Origin: Mycetohabitans sp. B8
Lineage (GTDB): Bacteria > Pseudomonadota > Gammaproteobacteria > Burkholderiales > Burkholderiaceae
Direction of reading: 5' to 3'
Length of the DNA: 64,000 nt
Assembly (NCBI RefSeq): GCF_021991875.1
Contig: NZ_JAHLKR010000019.1
Location: 62,001-126,000, forward strand
Below, in pieces: positions 30,836 through 44,772 of this stretch. How positions within the stretch are numbered: position 1 is the stretch's first letter; every line of letters begins with the position of its first letter. The notes beneath the pieces are model-generated. The model saw nothing but the letters and a program-made list of their open reading frames with translations. It was not told the DNA's origin and searched no databases. Both the position numbers and the translations under genes were made by a program.

Positions 30836-31900
30836 TTATTTCCAGATGTTCAGCGGCGACATGATCCAGAAACCGACCACCACCAACCACACGACACATA
30901 CCGGAATGAAGATCTTCCAGCCTAGGCGCATGATCTGATCGTAGCGATAACGCGGGAACGTCGCGCGGGCCCAGATGAACACCGACAGCAGGAAGAACAC
31001 TTTGAGCACCAGCCAGACGATGCCCGGGATGAACGACAGGAACTCGAACGGCGCGCTCCAGCCACCGAGGAACAGCGTCGCGGCGAGCGCCGAGATCACA
31101 ATCATGTTGATGTACTCGGCGAGGAAGAACAGCGCGAACGCCATCCCCGAGTAGTCGATCATGTGCCCAGCAACGATTTCCGACTCCCCTTCGACGACGT
31201 CAAATGGGTGCCGGTTGGTTTCGGCGATGCCGGAGATGAAGTAGACGACGAACATCGGCAGCAGCGGCAGCCAGTTCCATGACAGGAAATTGAGGCCGAG
31301 CCCGGCGAACAACCCGCGCTGCTGCGAATGTACGATATCGGATAAGTTCAGGCTGCCCGACGTCATTAGCACGACGACCAGCGCGAAGCCCATCGCAATT
31401 TCATACGACACCATCTGCGCGGCCGCGCGCATCGCGCCGAGGAATGCGTACTTCGAATTCGACGCCCAGCCGGCGAGGATCACGCCGTACACGCCGAGCG
31501 ACGAAATCGCCATCGCATACAGCAAGCCGGCGTTGATGTCGCCGAGCACCGCTTCGGCCTGGAACGGAATCACCGCCCAGACGGCAAATGCCGGCACCAC
31601 CACCATGATCGGCGCGATGAGATAGATCCACTTCGTCGCCTGCGCCGGCTGGATCACTTCCTTCAGCAGCAGCTTGACCACGTCGGCGATCGGCTGCAAG
31701 AGCCCCTTCGGCCCGACGCGGTTCGGCCCGAGCCGCACGTGCATCCAGCCGATTAGCTTGCGCTCCCACAGAATCAGATAGGCGACGCACAGCAGGATCA
31801 CGACCGACACGACGAGAATGCGCACCAGCGCCCATACGGTCGGCCACGCGACGCCCAGCAGATCGCTGCCAGTTGCATTGATCGTTTCGAACACGCCCAT
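30836..31900 (-). CDS. nuoH: NADH-quinone oxidoreductase subunit H
   Basis: A 354-residue membrane subunit with eight helices that forms the quinone-binding chamber with NuoB and NuoD. Conserved loops are visible: [15 protein letters not shown] (about 58-72), and [18 protein letters not shown] (about 225-242), the acidic loop that borders the quinone site. It starts directly at the end of nuoG (adjacent, no gap). Confidence 0.96.
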   Translation of the reverse strand: MGVFETINATGSDLLGVAWPTVWALVRILVVSVVILLCVAYLILWERKLIGWMHVRLGPNRVGPKGLLQPIADVVKLLLKEVIQPAQATKWIYLIAPIMVVVPAFAVWAVIPFQAEAVLGDINAGLLYAMAISSLGVYGVILAGWASNSKYAFLGAMRAAAQMVSYEIAMGFALVVVLMTSGSLNLSDIVHSQQRGLFAGLGLNFLSWNWLPLLPMFVVYFISGIAETNRHPFDVVEGESEIVAGHMIDYSGMAFALFFLAEYINMIVISALAATLFLGGWSAPFEFLSFIPGIVWLVLKVFFLLSVFIWARATFPRYRYDQIMRLGWKIFIPVCVVWLVVVGFWIMSPLNIWK

Positions 31901-34231
<2,331 letters not shown>

Positions 34232-34302
34232 GATGGTGAAGGGTCCCTAACCTAATCCTGTGCGCCCGCTCACGGCGGGCCTTGGCGACTTGCGGCGCCC
34301 GC

Positions 34303-35624
<1,322 letters not shown>

Positions 35625-35628
<4 letters not shown>

Positions 35629-36101
35629 TTGGACAGCTCCTCGAGCAACTGGTCGATCTTCTCGCGGCTCATGAAGCTGCACATCCGATGGTTGTTCAGC
35701 AACACCACCGGCGCATCGCCACAGGCGCCAAAACACTCGCCTTCTTTCAGCGTGAACTTGCCGTCCGGCGTCGTCTCGCCAAAATCGATTCCCAGTTTCT
35801 GCTTCAGATATTCCGCGGTCTCTTCTGCACCGCCCAGTTGGCACGGCAGGTTCGTGCACAGCGTGATCTTGTGCTGACCGACTGGCGCGGTCTCGTACAT
35901 CGTGTAGAACGTCGCCACTTCCTGTACCGCGATGGCCGGCATCTTCAGATAGTCGGCGACGAATTGCATCAGCTCCGGCGACAGCCAGCCCTGCTCCCGC
36001 TGCGCAATCGCAAGCGCTGCCATCACGGCAGACTGCTGGTGACCGGCGGGGTACTTCGCCACCGCGCGATCGATTTCCTTGAGGCCTTCAGCTGAGATCA
36101 T
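35625..36101 (-). CDS. nuoE: NADH-quinone oxidoreductase subunit E
   Basis: A 158-residue thioredoxin-fold subunit with one 2Fe-2S cluster; the ligands are in [10 protein letters not shown] and [11 protein letters not shown] preferred the start at 36101 ([11 protein letters not shown]), the usual family start, over one seven codons upstream. A 121-base gap with two hairpins separates it from nuoD. Confidence 0.94.
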
Positions 36102-36140
36102 TTTCAGACACGACTTATTCAATGCTTACCGAACGAAAAC

Positions 36141-36209
36141 CTGCCGGCGGACCGCTACCGGCAGACCTGACGCTCCTTGATACGACAGCATCGCGCCACG
36201 CGCGATGCT
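36141..36209 (-). other. Two hairpins in the nuoD-nuoE gap
   Basis: The only sizeable gap inside the nuo operon carries two inverted repeats: CTGCCGG with CCGGCAG (36141-36164) and AGCATCGCG with CGCGATGCT (36187-36209, 9 perfect pairs, 5-base loop). No T-run follows, so they look like RNA processing or mRNA stability elements rather than terminators. Confidence 0.45.
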
Positions 36210-36222
36210 CCAAGCTATGACG

Positions 36223-37476
36223 CTATCGGTCGACTTCGCCGAACACGATGTCCTGTGTCCCGATGATCGTGACCGCGTCGGCGATCATGTGACCGCGCGC
36301 CATCTCGTCGAGCGCGGACAGATGCGCATAGCCGGGCGCACGAATCTTCAGCCGGTACGGCTTGTTCGCGCCGTCCGACACCAGATAGATACCGAACTCA
36401 CCCTTCGGGTGCTCGACGGCGACGTACGCTTCGCCCTCGGGGACGTGCATACCTTCCGTGAAAAGCTTGAAATGGTGGATCAGCTCTTCCATGTTCGACT
36501 TCATGTTCAGCCGCGACGGCGGCGCGACCTTGTAATTGTCGACCATCACCGGCCCCGGATTCTTGCGCAGCCATGCAATACACTGTTTGATGATCCGGTT
36601 CGACTGGCGCATCTCCTCGACGCGCACCAGATATCGGTCATAGCAGTCGCCACCCGCGCCGACCGGAATGTCGAAATCAAGCTGGTCATACACTTCGTAC
36701 GGCTGCTTTTTGCGCAAGTCCCATTCAACCCCCGAACCGCGCAGCATCGGTCCGGTCATGCCCAGTTGCAGCGCACGCTCCGGCGTGACGACGCCGATGC
36801 CGACCAGCCGCTGCTTCCAGATCCGGTTATCGGTCAGCAGCGTCTCGTACTCATCGACGCAGCCAGGGAAGCGATTCGTGAAGTCTTCGATGAAATCGAG
36901 CAGCGAACCCTGGCGATTCTCGTTGAGCCGGGCGAGCGCCTTTTCGTTGCGAATCTTCGAGGCCTTGTATTGCGGCATCGCGTCCGGCAGATCGCGGTAG
37001 ACGCCACCCGGCCGATAGTACGCCGCGTGCATACGTGCGCCGGACACCGCCTCGTAGACGTCCATCAAATCCTCGCGCTCGCGGAACGCGTACAGGAACA
37101 CCGCCATCGCGCCGACGTCCAGTGCATGGGCGCCGATCCACATCAAGTGATTCAGGATCCGCGTGATCTCGTCGAACATCACGCGGATGTACTTGGCCCG
37201 GACCGGCACGTCGATACCGACGAGCTTCTCGATCGCCATCACGTACGCGTGCTCGTTGACCATCATCGACACGTAGTCGAGGCGGTCCATGTACGGCACC
37301 GACTGGAGGAACGTCTTGTGCTCGGCGAGCTTTTCGGTCGCGCGATGCAGCAAACCGATGTGTGGATCGGCACGCTGGATCACCTCGCCGTCCAACTCAA
37401 GCACGAGACGCAGCACGCCGTGCGCTGCCGGATGCTGGGGACCGAAGTTCAGCGTGTAGTTCTTGATGTCAGCCAT
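36223..37476 (-). CDS. nuoD: NADH-quinone oxidoreductase subunit D
   Basis: A 417-residue subunit related to the large subunit of NiFe hydrogenases but without metal ligands. The conserved N-terminal [15 protein letters not shown] lines the quinone pocket, followed by [10 protein letters not shown] and [11 protein letters not shown]. Electrons reach quinone at the NuoB-NuoD interface. NuoC and NuoD are separate genes here, unlike the fused form of E. coli. Confidence 0.96.
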   Translation of the reverse strand: MADIKNYTLNFGPQHPAAHGVLRLVLELDGEVIQRADPHIGLLHRATEKLAEHKTFLQSVPYMDRLDYVSMMVNEHAYVMAIEKLVGIDVPVRAKYIRVMFDEITRILNHLMWIGAHALDVGAMAVFLYAFREREDLMDVYEAVSGARMHAAYYRPGGVYRDLPDAMPQYKASKIRNEKALARLNENRQGSLLDFIEDFTNRFPGCVDEYETLLTDNRIWKQRLVGIGVVTPERALQLGMTGPMLRGSGVEWDLRKKQPYEVYDQLDFDIPVGAGGDCYDRYLVRVEEMRQSNRIIKQCIAWLRKNPGPVMVDNYKVAPPSRLNMKSNMEELIHHFKLFTEGMHVPEGEAYVAVEHPKGEFGIYLVSDGANKPYRLKIRAPGYAHLSALDEMARGHMIADAVTIIGTQDIVFGEVDR

Positions 37477-37559
37477 GTTCGCGGGCTTACTAGAAATTCA
37501 ATGACTCGCATGGACCGCATGCGCTCGCGCAAGCGGTCCGCATCCGACCAGGCAAGCAA

Positions 37560-38162
37560 TCAGTGCTTGAGGCCGCCATAGCGCTCTTCGCGAATCACAC
37601 GCGGCGTGATCTCGCGCGGCTCGATCGTGACAGGTTGGTAGACAACGCGCCTTTCTTCCGCGTCATAGCGCATCTCAACATAGCCAGACACCGGGAAATC
37701 TTTGCGGAACGGATAACCGATGAAACCGTAGTCGGTCAGGATCCGACGCAGATCGGGATGACCTTCGAACACGATCCCGTACAGATCGAACGCCTCGCGC
37801 TCGTACCAGTTCACCGAATTCCACACGTCAATCAGCGACGGCAGGATCGGCACATCATCATCCGGCGCGAAGACCCGCACGCGCAGTCGCCAGTTGTTGC
37901 GGATCGACAGCAGGTGCGACACCGCGGCAAAGCGAGGACCGTCGTATGCACCATCGCCGTACGTCGAATAATCGACGCCGCACAAGTCGATCAATTGCTC
38001 GAAGCCAAGCGCCGGGTCATCGCGCAGCCGCGTTGCGACGTCGATCAGATCGCTGGCGGCGACGACGATCGTCAATTGCCCGAGTGACTCCGTCGCGCTT
38101 TTCAGCTTGTCGCCAAACGCGTTGTCGAGGTTCGCCTTTAGGATCTCGAGTTTGCTTGCCAT
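37560..38162 (-). CDS. nuoC: NADH-quinone oxidoreductase subunit C
   Basis: A 200-residue peripheral subunit of the complex I connecting module. The family block [24 protein letters not shown] (written here in its two halves: [11 protein letters not shown] and [13 protein letters not shown]) is present at about 125-150. It stabilises NuoD and carries no cofactor. It lies 15 bases from nuoB and is normal in length. Confidence 0.95.
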   Translation of the reverse strand: MASKLEILKANLDNAFGDKLKSATESLGQLTIVVAASDLIDVATRLRDDPALGFEQLIDLCGVDYSTYGDGAYDGPRFAAVSHLLSIRNNWRLRVRVFAPDDDVPILPSLIDVWNSVNWYEREAFDLYGIVFEGHPDLRRILTDYGFIGYPFRKDFPVSGYVEMRYDAEERRVVYQPVTIEPREITPRVIREERYGGLKH

Positions 38163-38177
38163 GTGGGGAACTCCGCG

Positions 38178-38657
38178 TTACGGCCGGGCGATGGTGTGGG
38201 TGCGGCGAATCTTCGCCTGCAACTGGATCACGCCGTAGACCAGCGCCTCGGCAGTCGGCGGGCAGCCGGGCACGTACACGTCAACCGGCACGATCCGGTC
38301 ACATCCGCGCACGACCGAGTACGAGTAGTGATAGTAGCCCCCGCCATTCGCGCACGATCCCATCGAGATCACCCAGCGCGGCTCGGCCATCTGGTCATAG
38401 ACCTTGCGCAGCGCAGGGGCCATCTTGTTGCACAGCGTACCGGCCACGATCATGACGTCGGACTGACGCGGACTCGGTCGGAACACGACACCGAAACGGT
38501 CCAGGTCATAGCGTGCGGCGCCGGCATGCATCATCTCAACCGCGCAGCAGGCGAGCCCGAACGTCATCGGCCATAGCGAACCGGTCCGCGTCCAGTTGAT
38601 CAGCTTGTCAGCCGTTGTGGTGACAAAGCCTTCCTTCAAGACCCCTTCGATACTCAT
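38178..38657 (-). CDS. nuoB: NADH-quinone oxidoreductase subunit B
   Basis: A 159-residue subunit that holds the terminal 4Fe-4S cluster N2. The ligands are in ACCAVEMM (the adjacent cysteine pair), MGSCANGGG and VPGCPPTAE. The start at 38657 ([11 protein letters not shown]) is the conserved one; the frame extends 14 codons upstream without family support. Confidence 0.95.
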   Translation of the reverse strand: MSIEGVLKEGFVTTTADKLINWTRTGSLWPMTFGLACCAVEMMHAGAARYDLDRFGVVFRPSPRQSDVMIVAGTLCNKMAPALRKVYDQMAEPRWVISMGSCANGGGYYHYSYSVVRGCDRIVPVDVYVPGCPPTAEALVYGVIQLQAKIRRTHTIARP

Positions 38658-38716
38658 TGCTTTCGACTCCAGACGGGCAGCAAGCGTTGCGCCCGACATT
38701 CAAGCGTGATTTGCGT

Positions 38717-39076
38717 TCATTCCCAGTTCAGGCCGCCCCGTTTCCAGATATAGGCGAAGCCCAACAGAAACTCGAGCAGGAAGATCATCATCGCGATGAA
38801 GCCTGGCCAACCAATGTCGCGCAATGCAACACCCCAAGGGAACAGAAAAGCCGTTTCCAGATCGAAAATGATGAAGAGAATGGCAACCAGGTAGTAGCGC
38901 ACGTCGAACTTCATGCGCGCGTCCTCGAACGCCTCGAAACCGCACTCGTACGGGGAATTCTTGTCGCTGTCTGGCTTGTTCGGACCTAGGAACTTGCCGA
39001 TACCGACCAAAGCAATCCCCAAACCAAGGCCCACGAGAAGAAACAGCAGGACGGGGAAATAGGCAGCGAGGTTCAA
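38717..39076 (-). CDS. nuoA: NADH-quinone oxidoreductase subunit A
   Basis: A 119-residue membrane subunit with three helices, starting [14 protein letters not shown]. The conserved loop [18 protein letters not shown] near residues 44-61 borders the quinone site. First gene of the 14-gene nuo operon, so the operon promoter should lie between it and the terminator hairpin at about 39.2 kb. Confidence 0.95.
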   Translation of the reverse strand: MNLAAYFPVLLFLLVGLGLGIALVGIGKFLGPNKPDSDKNSPYECGFEAFEDARMKFDVRYYLVAILFIIFDLETAFLFPWGVALRDIGWPGFIAMMIFLLEFLLGFAYIWKRGGLNWE

Positions 39077-39186
39077 GACTATCCTCTATCGGTTGGTTCA
39101 AGGTGTCGGCCGGTCCGACCGCCCCGACCAGGATACTGCGCGGATGTGTCACTTCGACGTCGCAACACCACGACGGAAGCAGCGCT

Positions 39187-39232
39187 CAAAAAATAAATGC
39201 CAGCCGAAGCGTAAATGCAAGCGGCTGGCATT
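39187..39232 (-). terminator. Rho-independent terminator after tRNA-Leu
   Basis: AATGCCAGCCG (39196-39206) pairs perfectly with CGGCTGGCATT (39222-39232) around a 15-base loop. On the minus strand it is followed by TTTATTTTTT. It ends the tpiA-secG-tRNA transcript ahead of the nuo promoter. Confidence 0.85.
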
Positions 39233-39241
39233 GGATAACGT

Positions 39242-39326
39242 TGGTGCCGACGATGAGACTCGAACTCATACGGCTTTCGCCACTACCCCCTCAAGATAGC
39301 GTGTCTACCAATTTCACCACGTCGGC
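39242..39326 (-). tRNA. tRNA-Leu (anticodon GAG)
   Basis: The minus-strand sequence folds as an 85-base class II tRNA with CCA encoded. The acceptor arms GCCGACG and CGTCGGC pair perfectly, the anticodon stem CTATC/GGTAG holds the loop TTGAGGG with anticodon GAG, a variable arm of leucine type (TGGCGAAAGCCG) follows, and the T-loop reads GTTCGAGTC. It reads CUC and CUU codons. Position between secG and nuoA matches other Burkholderiaceae. Confidence 0.95.
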
Positions 39327-39490
39327 ACTGTCTGCAATCCGGGCGGCCACTCGGAGCATGAACCCGTCGTTACCACTGTTACCGCGAATCGCTTCAAGAC
39401 TTGAATTGTAACTGGGTTAGTTCGTTTGTTCAACGCACAAAATACGTTTTTCTGTCCGCCGCGGAAAACATCGTTTTGCCAACTTCCGCG

Positions 39491-39889
39491 TTATTTCGGC
39501 ACATCCTGTCCCGGCGTGGACGCGGCTGCAGACGACGCTGCGCTGCCCGGCACCGCGGCACCGGCAGCCGATCCCGAACCCGCTGCCGGCGCGCTCGCCG
39601 CCAGGGGCACCGCACCGCCCAACAAGCCGCCGCCCGTCTTCGGCCGGTAGCTACCCAGCGCGGTCAGCGCGAGCGTGCTGACGAAGAACACGGTGGCGAG
39701 AACCGCCGTGGTACGCGACAGGAAGTTGGCCGAACCACTGGCGCCGAACAGGCTGCCCGACCCCCCGCTGCCAAATGCCGCGCCCATGTCGGCACCCTTG
39801 CCGTGCTGCAGTAAAACAAGCCCGATCACGCCGAGCGCCGACAGCACTTGCACCACGATAATCAACGTCTTCAAGAACAACATTTGCAT
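39491..39889 (-). CDS. secG: Protein translocase subunit SecG
   Basis: A 132-residue inner-membrane subunit of the SecYEG translocon with two transmembrane helices (LIIVVQVLSALGVIGLVLL and a second at about 60-78). The connecting loop has the family stretch QHGKGADMGAAFGSG. The C-terminal 45 residues are an Ala/Gly/Ser/Pro tail typical of Burkholderia. Its ATG overlaps the tpiA stop codon (TGATG), so translation is coupled to tpiA. An internal ATG at 39883 is an alternative start. Confidence 0.92.
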   Translation of the reverse strand: MQMLFLKTLIIVVQVLSALGVIGLVLLQHGKGADMGAAFGSGGSGSLFGASGSANFLSRTTAVLATVFFVSTLALTALGSYRPKTGGGLLGGAVPLAASAPAAGSGSAAGAAVPGSAASSAAASTPGQDVPK

Positions 39890-40680
39890 CACCTAGAATG
39901 AGCCGGATCCCCGGCGAGTGCCGCGGCTGCCGCCGCGCCGATCGCAAGGAAATCGGACGCGGACAACGATGCGCCACCAATCAGGCCGCCGTCGATATCT
40001 GCCTGCGAAAACAATTCCTGTGCATTGCCTGGCTTCACGCTGCCGCCATATAGCAGCGGTACCTGCACGCCCCCCTTGGCCGTGAGCTGCGCCCGCAACG
40101 CGGCGTGGACCTGCTGCGCCTGCTGCGCCGTCGCGCTCTGTCCGGTCCCAATGGCCCAAACCGGCTCGTATGCGACAACCAGCCGCGCCACATCGGCCTC
40201 GTCCAGCACGTCGAGCACTGCTGCAAGCTGTGCACGCACAACGCTGTCGGTCTGCCCAGCCTGCCGCTCATCCAGCGTTTCGCCGACGCAGACGATCGGC
40301 GTGATACCCGCCTCGAGTGCGCGCTGCGCCTTGGCCGCCACCCACTGCGACGATTCTGCATGCAACGCACGGCGCTCCGAGTGACCAACGATCGCCAGCG
40401 TCGCGCCAAACTCGGCGACCATCGCAGCAGCGACTTCACCCGTATACGCGCCCTGCGTGTGCGCGGACACATCCTGCGCGCCATACGCGATTGGCGTGCC
40501 GGCAAGACGCGCGTGGACCTGCGCGAGATAAGGATGCGGCACACACACGCCAAGCCGCACCTGCGGCCCAAGTGCCGCCACGTGTTGCACGAGCGCTTGC
40601 AGCAGCGCATCGTTGTCGGCGATGCGACCGTGCATCTTCCAGTTTCCGACTACCAGCTTCGATCGTTGTTGCTTCGACAT
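39889..40680 (-). CDS. tpiA: Triosephosphate isomerase
   Basis: A 263-residue glycolytic TIM-barrel enzyme interconverting dihydroxyacetone phosphate and glyceraldehyde 3-phosphate. The catalytic residues are visible: Lys in GNWKMHG (about residue 15), His in AIVGHSERR and Glu in [12 protein letters not shown]; the phosphate-binding end [12 protein letters not shown] is complete. I used the start at 40680 ([12 protein letters not shown]), since the 11-codon upstream extension has no family support. Confidence 0.96.
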   Translation of the reverse strand: MSKQQRSKLVVGNWKMHGRIADNDALLQALVQHVAALGPQVRLGVCVPHPYLAQVHARLAGTPIAYGAQDVSAHTQGAYTGEVAAAMVAEFGATLAIVGHSERRALHAESSQWVAAKAQRALEAGITPIVCVGETLDERQAGQTDSVVRAQLAAVLDVLDEADVARLVVAYEPVWAIGTGQSATAQQAQQVHAALRAQLTAKGGVQVPLLYGGSVKPGNAQELFSQADIDGGLIGGASLSASDFLAIGAAAAAALAGDPAHSR

Positions 40681-40785
40681 GGGTCTCGTGGATCTGTGAC
40701 GCGCAGGCGTCAATCAATAAGCAAAAGCCGTGCACAAACGTGCAATTGTACTGTGCAGCGCGAGTCGCGGTCAAACCAGCATGGC

Positions 40786-41790
40786 TCACCAGGTCAGCAC
40801 GATTTTCCCGATGTGCTCGCCCCTCTCCATCATCGCGTGCGCCGCGGCCGCCTGCTCGGCCGGAAACACCTGGTGGATCACCGGCTTAATCGCGCCCTGC
40901 TCAATGAGCGGCCACACCCGCTCGTGCAATTGCGCGGCGATGGCGGCTTTGAACGCCACCGGACGCGGCCGCAGCGTCGAGCCAGTCAACGTCAAACGCC
41001 GGCGCAATACCTCGCCCAAGTTGATCTGCGCTTTGGCACCGCCGAGCAACGCGATCAGCACGATGCGGCCACCCTCGGCCAGCGCACTCAACTCGCGGCC
41101 CACATAGGCGCCGCCCACCATGTCCAAGATCACGTCGACACCGCGGTCATGGGTCAGCGACTTGACGACGGCGACAAAGTCCTCGGTCTTATAGTTGATC
41201 GCGCGCTCGGCACCCAGCGCTTCGCACGCGGTGCACTTATGTGCGTTGCCGGCCGTGGCAAACACCCGATGACCGAGCGCATGCGCGAGCTGGATCGCGG
41301 TCACGCCGATACCACTGGAGCCACCGTGCACCAGCAGCGCCTCGTCGGGACCGCCCTCGCCCGCGCCCAGCCGAGCGCGATCGAACACATTGCTCCAGAC
41401 GGTGAAGAACGTCTCGGGCAACGACGCGGCCTGCACGTGCGACAAGCCCGCTGGCACGGGTAGGCACTGCGCGAGCGGCGCGCTTGCATACTCGGCGTAT
41501 CCGCCGCCTTGCACCAGCGCGCACACGCGTTGCCCGCGCGTCAGGCCAAACGGATTGTGCGCACCGTCGAGATCGCCATCGACGATTTCGCCAGCGATTT
41601 CCAGGCCAGGAATGTCCGACGCGCCCGGCGGCACAGGGTAATTGCCAGTGCGCTGAAAAACGTCCGGGCGGTTCACCCCGGCTGCCGCAACCTTGATCAG
41701 CACTTCGCCAGGCTTGAGTTCCGGCATCGGGCGCTCACCGGGTTTCAATACGTCGGGGGCACCGTATTCGGTAATCTCGATCGCTTTCAT
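40786..41790 (-). CDS. NAD(P)H-quinone oxidoreductase, zinc-free MDR family (PIG3-like)
   Basis: A 334-residue medium-chain reductase without zinc ligands. It starts MKAIEITEYGAPDVL, has the GroES-like half with GVNRPDVFQRTGNYP, and a Rossmann half with LVHGGSSGIGVTAIQLAHALG for NADPH. The pattern fits the TP53I3/PIG3-type quinone oxidoreductases, which reduce quinones or related enones in the cytosol. The start at 41790 was chosen because the 23-codon upstream extension lies over the pnp terminator region. Confidence 0.88.
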   Translation of the reverse strand: MKAIEITEYGAPDVLKPGERPMPELKPGEVLIKVAAAGVNRPDVFQRTGNYPVPPGASDIPGLEIAGEIVDGDLDGAHNPFGLTRGQRVCALVQGGGYAEYASAPLAQCLPVPAGLSHVQAASLPETFFTVWSNVFDRARLGAGEGGPDEALLVHGGSSGIGVTAIQLAHALGHRVFATAGNAHKCTACEALGAERAINYKTEDFVAVVKSLTHDRGVDVILDMVGGAYVGRELSALAEGGRIVLIALLGGAKAQINLGEVLRRRLTLTGSTLRPRPVAFKAAIAAQLHERVWPLIEQGAIKPVIHQVFPAEQAAAAHAMMERGEHIGKIVLTW

Positions 41791-41826
41791 GCGGAACTTT
41801 GCGCGGTCGTTAGGTTGACGACGATG

Positions 41827-41868
41827 ATAAAGAAAAACGGCCGGCAGTGCGCGAAGCACTCCGGCCGT
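41827..41868 (-). terminator. Rho-independent terminator downstream of pnp
   Basis: ACGGCCGG (41837-41844) pairs with CCGGCCGT (41861-41868), extended inward by AGTGC/GCACT, and on the minus strand is followed by TTTTTCTTTATC. It lies between pnp and the quinone oxidoreductase gene. Confidence 0.85.
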
Positions 41869-41944
41869 GCGAACCGAATGCGGCGCGGCGACGCCACCGC
41901 GCGCGATCTTGTCAGACCCGCGTGGTAACCGACGCCCGCTCGCG

Positions 41945-44122
41945 TTACTCTTGCTCCGTCGGCGGCGTCGCAGGCGGCATCACTGGCGTGGCGGGCGGCG
42001 TCGCGGGCGGCGTGGCCGGCACCTCGTTGAGCAACGCCTTTGCAGACAACCGTACCCGGCCCTTCTCGTCGGTCTGGATCACCTTGACCTTCACCTGCTG
42101 GCCTTCCTTCAGGTAGTCATTAATGTCCTTGATCCGCTCGTTCGCAATCTCGGAAATATGCAACAGACCGTCGCGCCCCGGCAGGATGTTCACGATCGCG
42201 CCGAAATCCAGCAGCTTCAGGATCGCGCCCTCGTAGATCTGGCCGACCTCCACTTCCGCCGTGATGTTCTCGATGCGCTTCTTCGCCTCAGCCATGCCCT
42301 CGGAGCTGGTGCTCGCGATGGTCACGATACCGTCGTCGGAAATATCGATTGTCGTGTTGGTTTCCTCCGTCAGCGCCCGGATCACCGAGCCGCCTTTGCC
42401 GATTACGTCGCGAATCTTTTCCGGATTAATCTTCACCGTGATCATCCGCGGCGCGAACTGCGACAGCTGCGTGTTCGTCGACGGCACGGCCGAGGTCATC
42501 TTGTCCAGGATGTGCAAGCGGCCTTCCCTCGCCTGCGCAAGGGCGACCTGCATGATTTCCTTCGTGATGCCCTGGATCTTGATATCCATCTGCAGCGCGG
42601 TCACGCCCTGCGCGGTACCTGCCACCTTGAAGTCCATGTCGCCCAGGTGGTCCTCATCGCCCAGGATGTCGGTTAGCACCGCGAACTTGTTGCCTTCCAG
42701 GATCAACCCCATCGCGATGCCTGCTACGTGCGCCTTCATCGGCACACCCGCATCCATCAACGCCAGACAGCCGCCGCACACGGACGCCATCGACGATGAA
42801 CCGTTCGACTCGGTAATCTCGGACACGACACGGATCGTGTAGCCAAACTCATCATCGCCCGGCAAGCACGCGACGAGCGCGCGCTTGGCAAGCCGGCCGT
42901 GACCGATCTCGCGGCGCTTGGGCGAGCCAACGCGGCCCGTTTCGCCAGTCGCGAACGGCGGCATGTTGTAGTGCAGCATGAACCGCTCGCGGTATTCGCC
43001 TTCGATCGCGTCGATGATTTGCTCGTCGCCCTTCGTGCCAAGCGTGGCCACCACCAGCGCCTGCGTCTCGCCCCGGGTGAACAGTGCCGAGCCGTGCGCG
43101 CGCGGCAGCACGCCGGTCCGGATTTCGATCGGACGCACGGTGCGCGTGTCGCGTCCGTCGATACGCGGCTCGCCGTTCAGAATCTGACTGCGCACGATCT
43201 TCGCCTCGAGATCGAACAGGATGTTGCCGACCGTCGCGGCATCGACGACGGCCGTCCCGGCTGCCACGGCTTGTTCGGCCAGCTTGGCCGTGACCGCCGC
43301 ATACACCTCCTTCAGCTTGGCCGAGCGCTGCTGTTTCTGCCGGATCTGATATGCCGCCTGCAACTCGGCAAGCGCCAACTGCGTCACGTGCGCAATCAAC
43401 GCTTCGTCCTTCGGCGCCGGTTGCCAATCCCATTCAGGTTTGCCGCCCTCCTTAACGAGGTCGTGGATCGCGTCAATCGCCACCTGCATCTGCTCATGAC
43501 CGAACACGACCGCGCCAAGCATCACCTCCTCCGGCAACTGGTCCGCTTCGGACTCGACCATCAGCACCGCGCGCTCGGTACCGGCGACCACCAGCTCCAG
43601 TTTCGATGCCTTGGACTGAGAGCGGGTCGGATTGAGCACGAATTGATTGTCGATATAGGCGACGCGCGCCGCGCCGATCGGCCCATTGAACGGAATACCG
43701 GAGATCGCCAACGCCGCCGATGCGCCGATCATCGCCGGAATGTCAGCCGGAATGTCCGGGTTGATTGACAGCACATGGATCACAACCTGCACTTCGTTGT
43801 AGAAGCCTTCCGGGAACAGCGGACGCAGTGGGCGGTCGATCAGCCGCGAGATCAACGTCTCACCCTCGGAAGGACGGCCTTCGCGACGGAAGAAGCCGCC
43901 CGGAATCTTGCCGGCCGCATACGTCTTCTCGATGTAGTCGACAGTCAGCGGGAAAAAGTCCTGGCCGGGCTTGGCTGACTTGGCCGCCACCACCGTCGCG
44001 AGCACGACGGTGTCCTCGACATCGACGATCACCGCACCGCTTGCTTGACGGGCGATCTCGCCCGTTTCGAGCCGCACGTTGTGCTGGCCCCATTTGAATT
44101 CTTTGACGATCTTATTGAACAT
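41945..44122 (-). CDS. pnp: Polyribonucleotide nucleotidyltransferase (PNPase)
   Basis: A 725-residue 3'-to-5' phosphorolytic exoribonuclease of the RNA degradosome. Domain order: first RNase PH domain (1-145), all-helical linker, second RNase PH domain (about 310-545) with [15 protein letters not shown] domain (about 555-615, [15 protein letters not shown]) and S1 domain (about 620-690). The C terminus is a low-complexity ATPP-repeat tail ending in TEQE, which is a local expansion and not a family feature. It is downstream of rpsO, the standard pairing. Confidence 0.96.
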   Translation of the reverse strand: MFNKIVKEFKWGQHNVRLETGEIARQASGAVIVDVEDTVVLATVVAAKSAKPGQDFFPLTVDYIEKTYAAGKIPGGFFRREGRPSEGETLISRLIDRPLRPLFPEGFYNEVQVVIHVLSINPDIPADIPAMIGASAALAISGIPFNGPIGAARVAYIDNQFVLNPTRSQSKASKLELVVAGTERAVLMVESEADQLPEEVMLGAVVFGHEQMQVAIDAIHDLVKEGGKPEWDWQPAPKDEALIAHVTQLALAELQAAYQIRQKQQRSAKLKEVYAAVTAKLAEQAVAAGTAVVDAATVGNILFDLEAKIVRSQILNGEPRIDGRDTRTVRPIEIRTGVLPRAHGSALFTRGETQALVVATLGTKGDEQIIDAIEGEYRERFMLHYNMPPFATGETGRVGSPKRREIGHGRLAKRALVACLPGDDEFGYTIRVVSEITESNGSSSMASVCGGCLALMDAGVPMKAHVAGIAMGLILEGNKFAVLTDILGDEDHLGDMDFKVAGTAQGVTALQMDIKIQGITKEIMQVALAQAREGRLHILDKMTSAVPSTNTQLSQFAPRMITVKINPEKIRDVIGKGGSVIRALTEETNTTIDISDDGIVTIASTSSEGMAEAKKRIENITAEVEVGQIYEGAILKLLDFGAIVNILPGRDGLLHISEIANERIKDINDYLKEGQQVKVKVIQTDEKGRVRLSAKALLNEVPATPPATPPATPVMPPATPPTEQE

Positions 44123-44324
44123 TTTCACTCCTTCGAGACGCCGCGCCTACGCGCGGCCGGTCCATCGGCCGCTCCTCAACCGTCGTCAGCCGCTCGAAAA
44201 CAGGGAAGTGTTATGCCATTCCAGCGCGACAGCAGCACCGCTGCCTCGCTGGAATGACACAAAACCCCGCCTCGCTTGCCAGACGGTCGCACGCTCACGT
44301 GCGGAACGCATCACACTGGAAACG

Positions 44325-44367
44325 CTAAAAATAAAATGCCTGCATCAGCATGCTGACGCAGGCATCT
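44325..44367 (-). terminator. Terminator/attenuator hairpin between rpsO and pnp
   Basis: ATGCCTGCATCAGC and its near-complement GCTGACGCAGGCAT (44336-44365) form a long stem with one G-T pair; on the minus strand TTTTATTTTTAG follows. It can end the rpsO transcript while allowing some read-through into pnp. Confidence 0.82.
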
Positions 44368-44404
44368 TTGGCATGTTACAGGCAGAAGTCTGCCATCGAG
44401 CCGC

Positions 44405-44674
44405 TTACTTGCGCAGACCCAGCTTCTGGATCAGCGCACGATAGCGGTCGGCATCCTTGGCCTTCAAGTAGTCGAGCAGCTTGCGGCGGCGGCTCACCAT
44501 GCGCAGCAGACCACGACGGCTGTGGTGATCCTTCATGTGAGCCTTGAAGTGCACCGTCAACTCGTTGATACGGCTCGTGAGCAACGCGACCTGCACTTCC
44601 GGGGAACCGGTGTCATTCGTACCGCGCGCGAATAGCGCGACGACTTCCGATTTATTGATATTCGCTACAGACAT
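44405..44674 (-). CDS. rpsO: 30S ribosomal protein S15
   Basis: An 89-residue ribosomal protein of standard length. The conserved stretches are all present: [31 protein letters not shown] and [10 protein letters not shown]. It binds 16S rRNA early in assembly of the small subunit platform. It precedes pnp on the same strand. Confidence 0.97.
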   Translation of the reverse strand: MSVANINKSEVVALFARGTNDTGSPEVQVALLTSRINELTVHFKAHMKDHHSRRGLLRMVSRRRKLLDYLKAKDADRYRALIQKLGLRK

Positions 44675-44772
44675 GATTTTCCTTTATCGATCAACAGGCG
44701 GTCACGGAAGAAAGGCCGTGCCGTGGGTTTACAGCAGAACATTCATTTTAACATAGCTGGGGCAGTCTAGGA

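Noticed and set aside
36205-37581. 458-codon open frame opposite nuoD
   Set aside because: Antisense shadow of nuoD with the same biased composition and no ribosome binding site.
40105-41463. 452-codon open frame opposite tpiA and the quinone oxidoreductase
   Set aside because: It spans two real minus-strand genes and the gap between them, and shows no family features.
41945-42030. Short tandem repeats at the end of pnp as a possible repeat locus
   Set aside because: They encode an in-frame ATPP-type tail of PNPase and are explained by low-complexity coding sequence.
42899-43768. 289-codon open frame opposite pnp
   Set aside because: Antisense shadow of pnp with an Arg/His-rich product and no motif.
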